A stretch of DNA of 48,104 nucleotides from assembly GCA_964545475.1 (NCBI GenBank), contig CAZJGG010000020.1, forward strand, positions 1 through 48,104. Direction: 5' to 3'. The translations under genes were made by a program, and so were the position numbers. Of the stretch, positions 9,033 through 16,700 are shown piece by piece. Source of the stretch: CAZJGG01 sp964545475. Its GTDB lineage: Bacteria; Bacillota; Clostridia; Lachnospirales; JAISER01. The notes below the pieces were generated by a model. That model saw only the letters and a list, made by a program, of their open reading frames with translations, ran no database searches and was not told where the DNA came from. Each line of letters opens with the position of its first letter. Positions within the stretch are counted from its first letter, which is position 1.

Positions 9033-9778
9033 ATGTATAAAATGTTTTTTAAAAGACTTATTGATTTATGCTTATCATTTATAGGTATTATTATTTTATC
9101 TCCATTGTTTATACTAATTTCTGTTGCAGTCAAATTTACGTCTAAGGGTAGTATATTATTTAAGCAAAAAAGAATCGGTATTTATAAAAAAGAGTTTTAC
9201 ATTTTAAAATTCCGTACAATGCGAACAGATACCCCTAAAGACATGCCTACTCACCTATTCACAAACGCTCAAAACTTTATAACCCCGGTGGGCAAATTTT
9301 TAAGAAAAACCAGTTTAGACGAGCTCCCTCAGCTTTTTAACATACTTGTAGGAGAAATGTCCATTGTTGGGCCTCGCCCTGCTTTGTGGAATCAAGCTGA
9401 TTTAATTGCCGAAAGAGATAAAAACGGTTCTAATAATGTTCCTGTTGGGCTTACAGGTCTTGCACAAATTAATGGCAGAGATGAGCTTCCAATTGATATA
9501 AAAGCAAGGTTTGACGGAGAATATGCACAGAATATAACATTTTTAGGAGATATAAAAATTATTATTTTNNNNNNNNNNNNNNNNNNNNNNNNNNNNNNNN
9601 NNNNNNNNNNNNNNNNNNNNNNNNNNNNNNNNNNNNNNNNNNNNNNNNNNNNNNNNNNNNNNNNNNNNACGGAGAATATGCACAGAATATAACATTTTTA
9701 GGAGATATAAAAATTATTATTTTTACTGTTTTAAAAGCTTTAAGTTCAGAGGGTGTTCAAGAGGGAGGAAGTAAATAA
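9033..9778 (+). CDS. Small phosphoglycosyl (undecaprenyl-phosphate sugar-1-phosphate) transferase, interrupted by an assembly gap
   Basis: PglC/WcaJ-type transferase that moves a sugar-1-phosphate from a UDP-sugar to undecaprenyl phosphate, the first step of a surface glycan. N-terminal hydrophobic membrane segment (IDLCLSFIGIIILSPLF), then FKQKRIGIYKKEFYILKFRTMR, LRKTSLDELPQLFNIL, the catalytic MSIVGPRPAL and GLTGLAQINGRDELP. GGAG is 9 nt before the ATG at 9033; a GTG at 9018 is less likely. The run of N at 9569-9668 breaks the frame. The 55 bases before the gap reappear right after it, and merging them gives a continuous 196-aa protein ending EGVQEGGSK, close to the size of PglC. No other glycan genes are nearby, so the sugar is unknown. 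Confidence 0.85.
9569..9668. other. Assembly gap of 100 N, probably false
   Basis: Exactly 100 N, a usual placeholder for unknown size. The sequence at 9514-9568 is repeated identically at 9669-9723, so the two contigs overlap by 55 bp and the gap likely has no real content. Deleting 155 bases restores a frame of 591 nt (197 codons). Confidence 0.9.
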
Positions 9779-9944
9779 GAACCTGTATTCAATAAGCTGT
9801 TACCCGCCTTTGAAAGCGATTATTTCCCAATTCTTTGTTGCGGCGGCTTGCCATAATTAGCTCTATTATGCCTTCGCCAACCCGCCGCGAATGGCAAAAA
9901 ATCGCTGTTTCAAATTCGGGCAACCCATTATTGAATACAGGTTC
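9779..9944. repeat. MITE-like terminal-inverted-repeat element with TAA on both sides
   Basis: 166 bp with imperfect terminal inverted repeats of about 28 bp (GAACCTGTATTCAATA at the left, its complement at the right) and further self-complementary interior, so one strand can fold into a long hairpin. TAA precedes (9776-9778, the stop codon of the transferase) and follows (9945-9947), like a 3-bp target duplication. There is no ORF of useful size. Its end sequence resembles the family A elements at 13754, 19722 and 29930. Confidence 0.75.
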
Positions 9945-9988
9945 TAAGTCTTATTGACTAAGGAGTATACACAGAGAGGGGAATTTTT

Positions 9989-10774
9989 ATGCTTTACAGG
10001 CAAGATCCGCTTAATCTTTCAGGCAAAGTTGCAGTTATAACCGGTGCTGCATCCGGTATTGGGCTTGGGGCAGCGCAGCTTTTATCAGCTTACGGCGCAA
10101 AAATTGCTATGCTTGATATTAATGAAAACGAGGGCATAAAGCAGGCAGAAATAATATCCCAAGAGCCGGACAGAACGGCTAAATTTTATAAATGCGATGT
10201 TACCAGCCTTGAAAGCTGTAAAAGCGTGATAGAGCAAGTTGATAAAGATTTCGGCCGTATAGACGTTTTATTTAACAACGCCGGAGTTACTTTCAGAAAA
10301 GACGTTGTGGGGCTTGAGGAAAAGGAATGGAATTTGGTTGTTGACGTAACGCTTAAAGGAGCTTATCTTGTTTCTAAATTCGCAATCCCCGTTATGGCAA
10401 GAGGTGGAGGCGGAAGCATTATAAACACCGGAAGCGGTTGGGGGCTTAAAGGCGGAGATTTGGCGGCGGCATACTGCGCAGCAAAGGGTGGCATTGTTAA
10501 TTTAACAAGAGCTATGGCTATAGACCACGGCAAACAAAATATAAGAGTTAACAGCGTTAACCCCGGGGACACCGACACCGCTCTTTTACACGAAGAAGGC
10601 AGACAGCTTGGTTTTGAGCTAAACGGGTTCTTAAAAGATTCCGCAAAAGGCCGCCCCCTTGAAAGGCTGGGCACGCCGGAGGATATTGCAAAAGTTGTAT
10701 TATTTTTAGCTAGCGATTTATCCGAATGGATGACTGGAGCGGCATTAGTAATAGACGGAGGTGGCATTGCATAA
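9989..10774 (+). CDS. SDR-family NAD(P)-dependent oxidoreductase
   Basis: 261 aa classical short-chain dehydrogenase. Rossmann motif TGAASGIG near residue 19, NNAG, catalytic Ser in INTGSGWG and the YxxxK pair in AAAYCAAKGG, then NSVNPGDTDT and the C-terminal GAALVIDGGG. GAGGGG lies 7 nt before the ATG. Its TAA stop overlaps the ATG of the next gene by one base (TAATG), so it is translationally coupled to the GcvP-like pair, implying a shared pathway. The substrate cannot be read from the sequence. It is not a usual partner of the glycine cleavage system. Confidence 0.85.
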   Translation: MLYRQDPLNLSGKVAVITGAASGIGLGAAQLLSAYGAKIAMLDINENEGIKQAEIISQEPDRTAKFYKCDVTSLESCKSVIEQVDKDFGRIDVLFNNAGVTFRKDVVGLEEKEWNLVVDVTLKGAYLVSKFAIPVMARGGGGSIINTGSGWGLKGGDLAAAYCAAKGGIVNLTRAMAIDHGKQNIRVNSVNPGDTDTALLHEEGRQLGFELNGFLKDSAKGRPLERLGTPEDIAKVVLFLASDLSEWMTGAALVIDGGGIA

Positions 10775-12177
10775 TGAAAGGGTTAAAAAATCATCCTTAC
10801 ATACCAAATTCAAACCCTGTTGTTCAGCAGGAAATGCTTGAATATTTAGGGCTTAAAACTTTGGAAGATTTACACGAAGAAATACCAGACGACCTTAAAT
10901 TTAAAGGAAAAATGAATATTCCCGAACCCATAATTTCGGAATACGACCTTAAAAGGCATGTGGAAGGGATACTTGCCAAAAATTCTACTTGCAAAGAAAA
11001 TTTATGCTTTATAGGCGGCGGCTGCGCTCCTCATTACGTTCCTGCTATTTGCGACGAAATTAATTCAAGGGGAGAATTTTTAACAGCTTACGGCGGAGAA
11101 AGTTATAACGATTTCGGGCGTTTTCAAGCGCTTTTTGAATATGAAAGCCTTGTAGGAGAATTAGTTGGCATGGACGTTGTAAACGTTCCTACAATGGATT
11201 ACGGGCAAGCAGCTGCAACAGCAGTAAGAATGGCGACACGCATTACAGAACGCCTTGAAGTTCTTGTTTCCGACTCCATAAGCCCGGAAAGACTTTTAAT
11301 TATTTCAAATTATTGTAAACCATTTATAAAATTCGAGAGAATTTCCTTTAACAAAGAAAACGGGCTTTTAAACTTAGAAGATTTAAAAGCAAAGCTTAAC
11401 CAAAATACTGCTTGTGTTTATTTTGAAAACCCATCATATTTAGGCTTTTTAGAAACACAAGGGGAACAAATTGCAGAGCTTACCCATAACAACGGTTCTC
11501 TGCTTATTGTTGGGTTAGACCCAATTTCATTAGGGCTTATAGCCCCTCCAAGCGAATACGGCGCAGATATTATTTGCGGAGATTTACAGCCATTAGGCAT
11601 ACATATGAATTTTGGCGGAGGGCAATCCGGCTTTATTGCAACAAGAGACGAAGAAAAGTTTGTTATGGAATATCCTTCCCGGCTTTTCGGCATAACAAGC
11701 ACCTCTAAAGAGGGAGAATACGCCTTTGCAGACGTTGCATACGACAGAACCTCTTTCGGGCATCACAGAGAGCATGGAAAAGAATATGTAGGCACTCAAA
11801 CAGCTTTATGGGGCATTACAGCAGGGGTTTATTTATCTCTTTTAGGTCCTCAGGGCATGGCGGAAGTCAGTCAGACAATACTTCAAAAAAATCTTTATGC
11901 TAAAACTGAAATAGGAAAAATTAAAAATGTAAAAATATCACCCCTTAGTAAGTTTAGCTATAAAGAGTTTATAGTAGACTTTAACGACACAGGCTTAACA
12001 GTTAAAAAAATAAATAAAAAGCTTCTAAAATATAACATTTTCGGCGGAAAAGACATTTCCGGAGAATTTCCGAAACTTGGAGAAAGCGCACTTTACTGCG
12101 TAACAGAAGTTCATACTAAAGAAGACATAGACAAACTTGTTGATGCTTTAAAGGAAATTGTAAAGGGGGGGAAATAA
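10774..12177 (+). CDS. gcvPA: Glycine dehydrogenase (decarboxylating) subunit 1-like protein, divergent
   Basis: 467 aa with the fold-type I, GcvP N-half architecture: FIGGGCAPHYVPA, GEFLTAYGGES, QALFEYESLVGELVGMDVVN, GADIICGDLQPLG, FGGGQSGF, GVYLSLLG and FAVTE-like ending ALYCVTEVHTKED. The signatures I know from canonical GcvPA are changed: TAYTPYQPEVSQG is TAYGGESYNDFG here and the ATSNICTNQ region reads GKEYVGTQT. The A subunit lacks the PLP lysine, as expected. Coupled to the SDR upstream and abutting gcvPB. I infer a paralogue with an altered substrate or acceptor; canonical glycine cleavage is the alternative. Confidence 0.75.
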   Translation: MKGLKNHPYIPNSNPVVQQEMLEYLGLKTLEDLHEEIPDDLKFKGKMNIPEPIISEYDLKRHVEGILAKNSTCKENLCFIGGGCAPHYVPAICDEINSRGEFLTAYGGESYNDFGRFQALFEYESLVGELVGMDVVNVPTMDYGQAAATAVRMATRITERLEVLVSDSISPERLLIISNYCKPFIKFERISFNKENGLLNLEDLKAKLNQNTACVYFENPSYLGFLETQGEQIAELTHNNGSLLIVGLDPISLGLIAPPSEYGADIICGDLQPLGIHMNFGGGQSGFIATRDEEKFVMEYPSRLFGITSTSKEGEYAFADVAYDRTSFGHHREHGKEYVGTQTALWGITAGVYLSLLGPQGMAEVSQTILQKNLYAKTEIGKIKNVKISPLSKFSYKEFIVDFNDTGLTVKKINKKLLKYNIFGGKDISGEFPKLGESALYCVTEVHTKEDIDKLVDALKEIVKGGK

Positions 12178-13734
12178 ATGAAGAAAATTGATAGATCCAA
12201 TATTGTCAGAGATTTTCACCAGGCAAAATGGGACGAACCAGTTATCTTTGAATTAAGCCGCAAAGGCGAAAGAGGAGTTATTCCCCCAAAAGCCGAGGAT
12301 GGCATTGAAGTAGCTGTGGGGAGCGGCATTCCGGCAATTCCAAACAATTTACTTAGAAAAACTCCGTTAGAGCTTCCTGAAGTTGCTCAGCACAGAGTTT
12401 TGCGGCATTATACAAGGCTTTCACAAGAAACATTAGGTGCAGACGTTAACCTTGAAATTGGGCAAGGAACCTGCACCGTTAAGTATAGTCCTAAAGTAAA
12501 TGAGCTTTTGGCCAGAAGCGAAAAAATGACAGAACTTCACCCTCAGCAAGACGAATCCACCGTGCAAGGCATTTTACAGATTATGCACGAAACGGATAAA
12601 TACATGAGAGAAATTTCCGGCATGGACAGATTTGTTTTCCAGCCCGGTGGCGGAAGCCAAGCGATTCTTGCAATGGCCGCCATTGTTAGAGCTTACCACA
12701 GGAAAAATGGTGAAGAAGATATCCGGGACGAAATAATCACTACAGTTTACTCTCATCCGTCTGATGCGGCTGCCCCGGCGGTTATGGGATATAAAATTAT
12801 TCATATTATGCCCGACGAAAATGGATATCCAGACATTGAACAGCTTAAAAGAGCCGTAGGCAAAAGAACTGCCGGCTTCTTTGTGGCAAACCCGGAAGAC
12901 ACCGGGGTTTATAACAAACGTGTAAAAGAGTTTACAAAAATAATTAAAGATGCAGGAGGGCTCTGCTGTTACGACCAAGCCAACGCAAACGGGCTTTTAG
13001 GCGTTACAAGAGCAAAAGAAGCCGGCTTCGATATGTGCTTCTTTAATCTGCACAAAACATTTTCAACACCTCACGGCTGCGGTGGTCCTGCGGTTGGTGC
13101 GTTAGGTGTTACAAAAAAACTGGAGCAGTTTATGCCTGTTCCTCTTGTAGATTTTGACGGTAAAAAATATTTCTTTAATTACGATTTGCGCTATTCGATA
13201 GGAAAGGTAAGAAGTTATGCAGGGGTTGCACAGGTTGTTTTAAAAGCTTATGCGTGGATTAGAAGCTTGGGGGCTGAAGGTCTGTACGAAGTGGGGAAAG
13301 TAAGCGCTTTAAACAACAACTATTTATACAAAAAATTAACGGAGCTAGATTGTATTGAAGCACCTTATATTCCGGAAAAACAGCGTATTGAGCAAGTTCG
13401 CTATACTCTTAAAAAGCTCTTTGACGACACAGGGATTTCCAGCGCAGACATTCAAAGGCGTATGATGGATTTTGGCACTCATTATTGGATGAGCCACCAC
13501 CCATTCCACATTCCCGAACCAATGACATTAGAGCCTACAGAAACCCCGTCTAAAGACGATTTAGACGAATATATTGCAATAATTAAACACATCATAAAAG
13601 AAGCATATGAAACGCCGGAAATATTCAAAGGTGCGCCTCACAGAAGCGTTTGTCACAGAGTTGACGAATCCGGCATGGACGACCCGGCTCAATGGGCAAT
13701 TACTTGGAGAGCATATAAAAAGAAATTTAAATAA
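12178..13734 (+). CDS. gcvPB: Glycine dehydrogenase (decarboxylating) subunit 2-like protein, divergent
   Basis: 518 aa, longer than usual GcvPB (about 480-490). The PLP lysine is Lys293 in NLHKTFSTPHGCGGPAVG, and GQGTCTVKYSPKVNEL and RHYTRLSQET resemble the family. Other active-site signatures differ: canonical SAHGTNPASA is YSHPSDAAAPA (191-201), LQPAAGAHGE is FQPGGGSQAI and DGANLNA is DQANANG. SD AAGGGGGG lies just upstream. No gcvH, gcvT or lpd is in the window, although true P-protein needs lipoylated GcvH. Likely a PLP-dependent decarboxylase acting with the SDR and GcvPA-like subunit; substrate unknown. Confidence 0.75.
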   Translation: MKKIDRSNIVRDFHQAKWDEPVIFELSRKGERGVIPPKAEDGIEVAVGSGIPAIPNNLLRKTPLELPEVAQHRVLRHYTRLSQETLGADVNLEIGQGTCTVKYSPKVNELLARSEKMTELHPQQDESTVQGILQIMHETDKYMREISGMDRFVFQPGGGSQAILAMAAIVRAYHRKNGEEDIRDEIITTVYSHPSDAAAPAVMGYKIIHIMPDENGYPDIEQLKRAVGKRTAGFFVANPEDTGVYNKRVKEFTKIIKDAGGLCCYDQANANGLLGVTRAKEAGFDMCFFNLHKTFSTPHGCGGPAVGALGVTKKLEQFMPVPLVDFDGKKYFFNYDLRYSIGKVRSYAGVAQVVLKAYAWIRSLGAEGLYEVGKVSALNNNYLYKKLTELDCIEAPYIPEKQRIEQVRYTLKKLFDDTGISSADIQRRMMDFGTHYWMSHHPFHIPEPMTLEPTETPSKDDLDEYIAIIKHIIKEAYETPEIFKGAPHRSVCHRVDESGMDDPAQWAITWRAYKKKFK

Positions 13735-13753
13735 ATATTCAGGCGGCCTCTAA

Positions 13754-13833
13754 GAGCCTGTTCAGAATCTCGCTTTTTGTGGATTTTTGTGCAAATTTTT
13801 TGAATTACAAATAGTGAGATTCTAAACAGTTTC
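13754..13833. repeat. Short family A inverted-repeat element (internally deleted)
   Basis: 80 bp, starting GAGCCTGTTCAGAATCTCGC and ending in the imperfect complement, with TAA directly on both sides (13751-13753 and 13834-13836). It keeps the ends and the GTGCAAATTTTTTGAATT interior of the longer copies at 19722 and 29930 but lacks their middle. It lies between the convergent gcvPB and DUF1848 genes, where its hairpin could also work as a transcription barrier. Confidence 0.75.
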
Positions 13834-13856
13834 TAATAAGGCAACCCACATTTTAA

Positions 13857-14732
13857 TTATTCCATAAGAATCGGTGAAAACTCATTGTGCTTCTTAAAAT
13901 TTTCTAAGGCTTTATTTTTGCTTATATTTGCATAGCAATAAAGGCAATTATGGATACAAGTATCATATTGCCCAATGTCTATAGACTTCATACAGCCGCA
14001 ATTTAAGCGGCTGCTACCTTTTTTATTTTTATCTTTTAAAGGTTTTTCTATATTTCTTTCAATCAGCTCACCATCAATACATTTAGTCCGTACGATGCCA
14101 AATTCCGAAAGATCTGTTTTTTCAGCGCAAGTTTCAATTGCAAGCCCGTATTTTTTTATATTTTCAGAAAACCCTTTTGCCATTACTTTCATTTCCTCTT
14201 CACTCGCCTGCTTTATTCCCAGTTGTTTTATAATTTTAGTAATTTTACGGTAAAAATCCACAAAACTAATAACTATCCTTTCAGTATAAGGGTAAATTGT
14301 TTCACAAAGCCTATTAAACTCTTGCAAATGATAATCAACAGAATATTTACCATCTTTCGTTAAAATAATAGGGTCATATCTTAAAACAACCTTTTCTTTG
14401 CCTATTTTTTGAGAAAGCTCTATAAAAGTTTCAACAATATGAGGTTTGTCTCTTAAGCCTGTTTCAATTGTTTTGTCATAAGGGGTAAGAGTAAACTGAA
14501 AGTAATATTTGTATCCCAGTGTGTTAATTTCATTAAGATGTTTAATAAATGGTCTTGCATCTTTTGTCCAAAATACTATGCAGTCTATGTTTTCAGGTGT
14601 TAAAATAATTTTTGATATTTGATTATAATTCATTGGATTTCTTACTAAAAGATACCCTTCCCTAAGCCTGTTCATAAACCATTGGGGATATAGAGCCGGA
14701 ATGTCCGTCCTTCTGCTTGCGCTAATAACCAT
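13857..14732 (-). CDS. DUF1848 family protein with C-terminal Cys cluster
   Basis: 291 aa. Starts VISASRRTDIPALYPQWF, as DUF1848 proteins do, contains DCIVFWTKDARPF, LRYDPIILT and ISFVDFYRK, and ends with a cysteine-rich motif (LNCGCMKSIDIGQYDTC, then CLYCYAN) likely to bind an Fe-S cluster. The family is conserved but its reaction is not established to my knowledge; the fold suggests relation to radical-SAM or photolyase-lyase-type TIM barrels. It is 20 nt downstream of the ABC permease gene and may share its transcript. Confidence 0.8.
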   Translation of the reverse strand: MVISASRRTDIPALYPQWFMNRLREGYLLVRNPMNYNQISKIILTPENIDCIVFWTKDARPFIKHLNEINTLGYKYYFQFTLTPYDKTIETGLRDKPHIVETFIELSQKIGKEKVVLRYDPIILTKDGKYSVDYHLQEFNRLCETIYPYTERIVISFVDFYRKITKIIKQLGIKQASEEEMKVMAKGFSENIKKYGLAIETCAEKTDLSEFGIVRTKCIDGELIERNIEKPLKDKNKKGSSRLNCGCMKSIDIGQYDTCIHNCLYCYANISKNKALENFKKHNEFSPILME

Positions 14733-14752
14733 TTTGCCTCCTACAGTTTCGC

Positions 14753-15364
14753 TTAAGCAATTTCTTTGTTTTTGTATATTTTTAATGATATCATAATTGA
14801 AAATCTTAGTGCTACAACCAATATAAATGGTATAATATAAGGAAGTATTCTAAAATCAAAGTCAAGGTCAAAGTTGAACCCTAATTTCGATAAAACTAAT
14901 ACAACTGCCGTAGGGGCAAGATAAATTGCTATAGTAATAATTTTAGCCTTTTCAACCCCAATTTTAATTACTATCGGATACATTATACTTACAAAAAGCA
15001 GGCTTACAGCTATAAAACCAAGTGTAATATAAGCAGCTTCCGAGCTGTTTTGTTTGAATAAAAACATTACTATAATATTTATAAAAGCAGCAAACAGGGA
15101 AAACGCAATTCCTAAAACATATTTAGAAAGTATAATTGTGTTTCTTGAAACTGGCATTGACATGGCAATTTTATCCCATTTCGACCGTTCGTCATAAGAA
15201 AATGCTGTTAAAGGCAGTGTTGCGGACATTACGGAAACGACTCCGCCAAAAAACGCCGGATTTCCCCCAACAATAGTCATAACCATATAAAATGCGCATA
15301 TTATTATAAATATCTTCATCTGTTTTGTAATTGTCACTAAATCCTTATAAATTAGCCCTTTCAT
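14753..15364 (-). CDS. ABC-2 type transporter permease
   Basis: 203 aa integral membrane protein with about six hydrophobic segments (for example IIICAFYMVMTIVGG, IAFSLFAAFINIIVMFLF, FIAVSLLFVSIMYPIVI). The N-terminal MKGLIYKDL and a cytoplasmic YDERSKWDKIAMSMPVSR segment are typical of ABC2_membrane_5 permeases in YtrA-controlled operons. Its ATG overlaps the ATPase stop (ATGA). Substrate unknown; related systems export peptides or respond to cell-wall antibiotics. Confidence 0.85.
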   Translation of the reverse strand: MKGLIYKDLVTITKQMKIFIIICAFYMVMTIVGGNPAFFGGVVSVMSATLPLTAFSYDERSKWDKIAMSMPVSRNTIILSKYVLGIAFSLFAAFINIIVMFLFKQNSSEAAYITLGFIAVSLLFVSIMYPIVIKIGVEKAKIITIAIYLAPTAVVLVLSKLGFNFDLDFDFRILPYIIPFILVVALRFSIMISLKIYKNKEIA

Positions 15365-16206
15365 AAAGTTGTGTCCTCCTTAATGTAATAAAGCATAATA
15401 TCCTCTATTGTTGCTTTTTCAATAATTCCTTTTAAATCTGGGCTTCTTTTTACAAGCGCTTCCACCCCGAATGTATTCTTTCTTACACCAACTATTTTAG
15501 ACTTATCAACTAGCTCCAAGTCTTTATGAGAGCATTTTAAAACACCGTAACTTTCCAGCAGCTCATCTTTTGGAAGCGAAAAAAGAATTTTTCCGTTGTG
15601 AATAAAAGTAATGTAATCGCTGATTTTTTCTATGTCGCTAAAAATATGTGAAGAAATAAGTACAGCGTTTTCCTCGTCGTAACAAAAATCTTTTAAAATA
15701 TCTAAAATTTCATTTCTTACAACCGGGTCAAGTCCGCTGGTAGCTTCGTCAAGTATTAGCAAACGGCTGTCGTGGGAAAGGGCAACAGCAATTGAAAGCT
15801 TCATCTTCATGCCCTTTGAAAATTCCTTAATAGTTTTATTGTGTGGCAGTGAAAAATGATTTAAAAAACCATTAAATTTATTTTCGTTCCATGTTTTATA
15901 TATATTTTTCATCATAATTCCAATATTTTTTACAGTCAAAGTTTCGTTAAAACAGCAGTCGTCTAAAACAAGGCCAATGTGCTCTTTAATGTCATTAAAA
16001 TCTTTTGTATTATCTTCCCCAAGAACGGTAATTTGCCCAGAATCTTTTTTTACCAAGTCCATAATCAAATTAATGGTTGTGCTTTTGCCTGCGCCGTTTT
16101 CGCCTATAAACCCCATTATAGTACCTTTAGGAAGCCTAATCGAAATATTATCAAGCGTAAAGTCTTTATACCGTTTTGTAACGTTTTTTATAGAAATAGC
16201 GTCCAT
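15361..16206 (-). CDS. ABC transporter ATP-binding protein
   Basis: 281 aa from the ATG at 16206, one base after the regulator's TAA with GGGGAA upstream. Walker A GENGAGKS, Q-loop region HIGLVLDDCCFNETL, signature EFSKGMKMKLSIA (a degenerate LSGGQ-like motif, usual in this subfamily), Walker B RLLILDEATSGLD and switch His in LISSHIFSD. It pairs with the permease that overlaps it. The order regulator-ATPase-permease is that of YtrA/YtrB-type operons. Confidence 0.9.
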   Translation of the reverse strand: MDAISIKNVTKRYKDFTLDNISIRLPKGTIMGFIGENGAGKSTTINLIMDLVKKDSGQITVLGEDNTKDFNDIKEHIGLVLDDCCFNETLTVKNIGIMMKNIYKTWNENKFNGFLNHFSLPHNKTIKEFSKGMKMKLSIAVALSHDSRLLILDEATSGLDPVVRNEILDILKDFCYDEENAVLISSHIFSDIEKISDYITFIHNGKILFSLPKDELLESYGVLKCSHKDLELVDKSKIVGVRKNTFGVEALVKRSPDLKGIIEKATIEDIMLYYIKEDTTL

Positions 16207-16207
16207 A

Positions 16208-16582
16208 TTATTCCCCTTCATAAATTGTTTTTAACATCTCAATAAGTTCATTTAAAGTTATTTTATAGTTTATAGCAGTGTCACAAATTTTTTGAAAATA
16301 CCCTTCAATTGCCTTAAACTGCTCTTCTCTTATAAGCTCAATGTTTTTAGAAGCAACAAAGCTTCCTTTTCCCGTCATTGATGTAATAAACCCGTCACGT
16401 TCCAGTTCCTCATAGGCTCTTTTTGTTGTTATAACGCTGATTCTAAGCTCTTTTGCCAAAAAGCGCATAGAAGGGAGGGCATCACCCTCATTAAGTTCCC
16501 CTGATATTATCATAGCTTTAATTTGAGATGATATTTGCTCATAAATTGGAACATCTCCCGAGTTTTTTATAATTATATTTAT
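16208..16582 (-). CDS. GntR-family (YtrA subfamily) transcriptional regulator, apparent ATA start
   Basis: The winged-helix domain is clear (LNEGDALPSMRFLAKELRIS, TTKRAYEELERDGFI, TGKGSFVA) with a short YtrA-type tail. The first ATG, at 16513, would remove the beginning of the domain. The frame is open upstream to a TAA at 16585-16583, and the added residues NIIIKNSGDVPIYEQISSQ match the conserved YtrA N-terminus. A perfect SD, GGAGGTGAT (16595-16587), places an ATA codon at 16582 at good distance; no ATG/GTG/TTG exists between. The 124-aa product fits the family. It probably represses its own operon through the palindrome at 16606-16630. Confidence 0.8.
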   Translation of the reverse strand: MNIIIKNSGDVPIYEQISSQIKAMIISGELNEGDALPSMRFLAKELRISVITTKRAYEELERDGFITSMTGKGSFVASKNIELIREEQFKAIEGYFQKICDTAINYKITLNELIEMLKTIYEGE

Positions 16583-16605
16583 TTAAATCACCTCCGAACA
16601 AATAT

Positions 16606-16646
16606 ATTGTATATATATATTATATACAATATTACACCTTTGTCAA
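16606..16646 (-). promoter_or_regulatory. Promoter and probable operator of the GntR-ABC operon
   Basis: Minus strand TTGACA (16646-16641), 16-nt spacer, TATAAT (16624-16619). A palindrome ATTGTATATA-5-TATATACAAT occupies 16606-16630 and covers the -10 box. It is a good candidate for the autoregulatory site of the YtrA-type repressor, derepressed when an effector binds. Confidence 0.7.
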
Positions 16647-16650
16647 GCAT

Positions 16651-16698
16651 AAAAATGGACTGTTGCAAAAGTATAATTTTAGCAACAGCCCTTTTTTA
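16651..16698 (-). terminator. Terminator after the CoA-transferase (works on both strands)
   Basis: Stem GGGCTGTTGC/GCAACAGTCC (minus sense) with a 15-nt loop, flanked by A/T runs on both sides. It lies 3 nt past the CoA-transferase stop and separates it from the GntR promoter. Confidence 0.8.
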
Positions 16699-16700
16699 TA

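Noticed and set aside
9018..9692. Transferase gene truncated or frameshifted by mutation
   Set aside because: The break coincides with the 100-N run; collapsing the 55-bp overlap restores the whole frame.
11418..11702. Antisense frames inside gcvPA, eno, nrdJ and other genes
   Set aside because: They lie opposite strongly conserved coding sequence, lack SDs and known domains; shadows of real genes.
13754..13833. Simple terminator after gcvPB
   Set aside because: It has the same ends as the 164-bp elements elsewhere and TAA on both sides, so it is a shortened repeat element, although it might still stop transcription.
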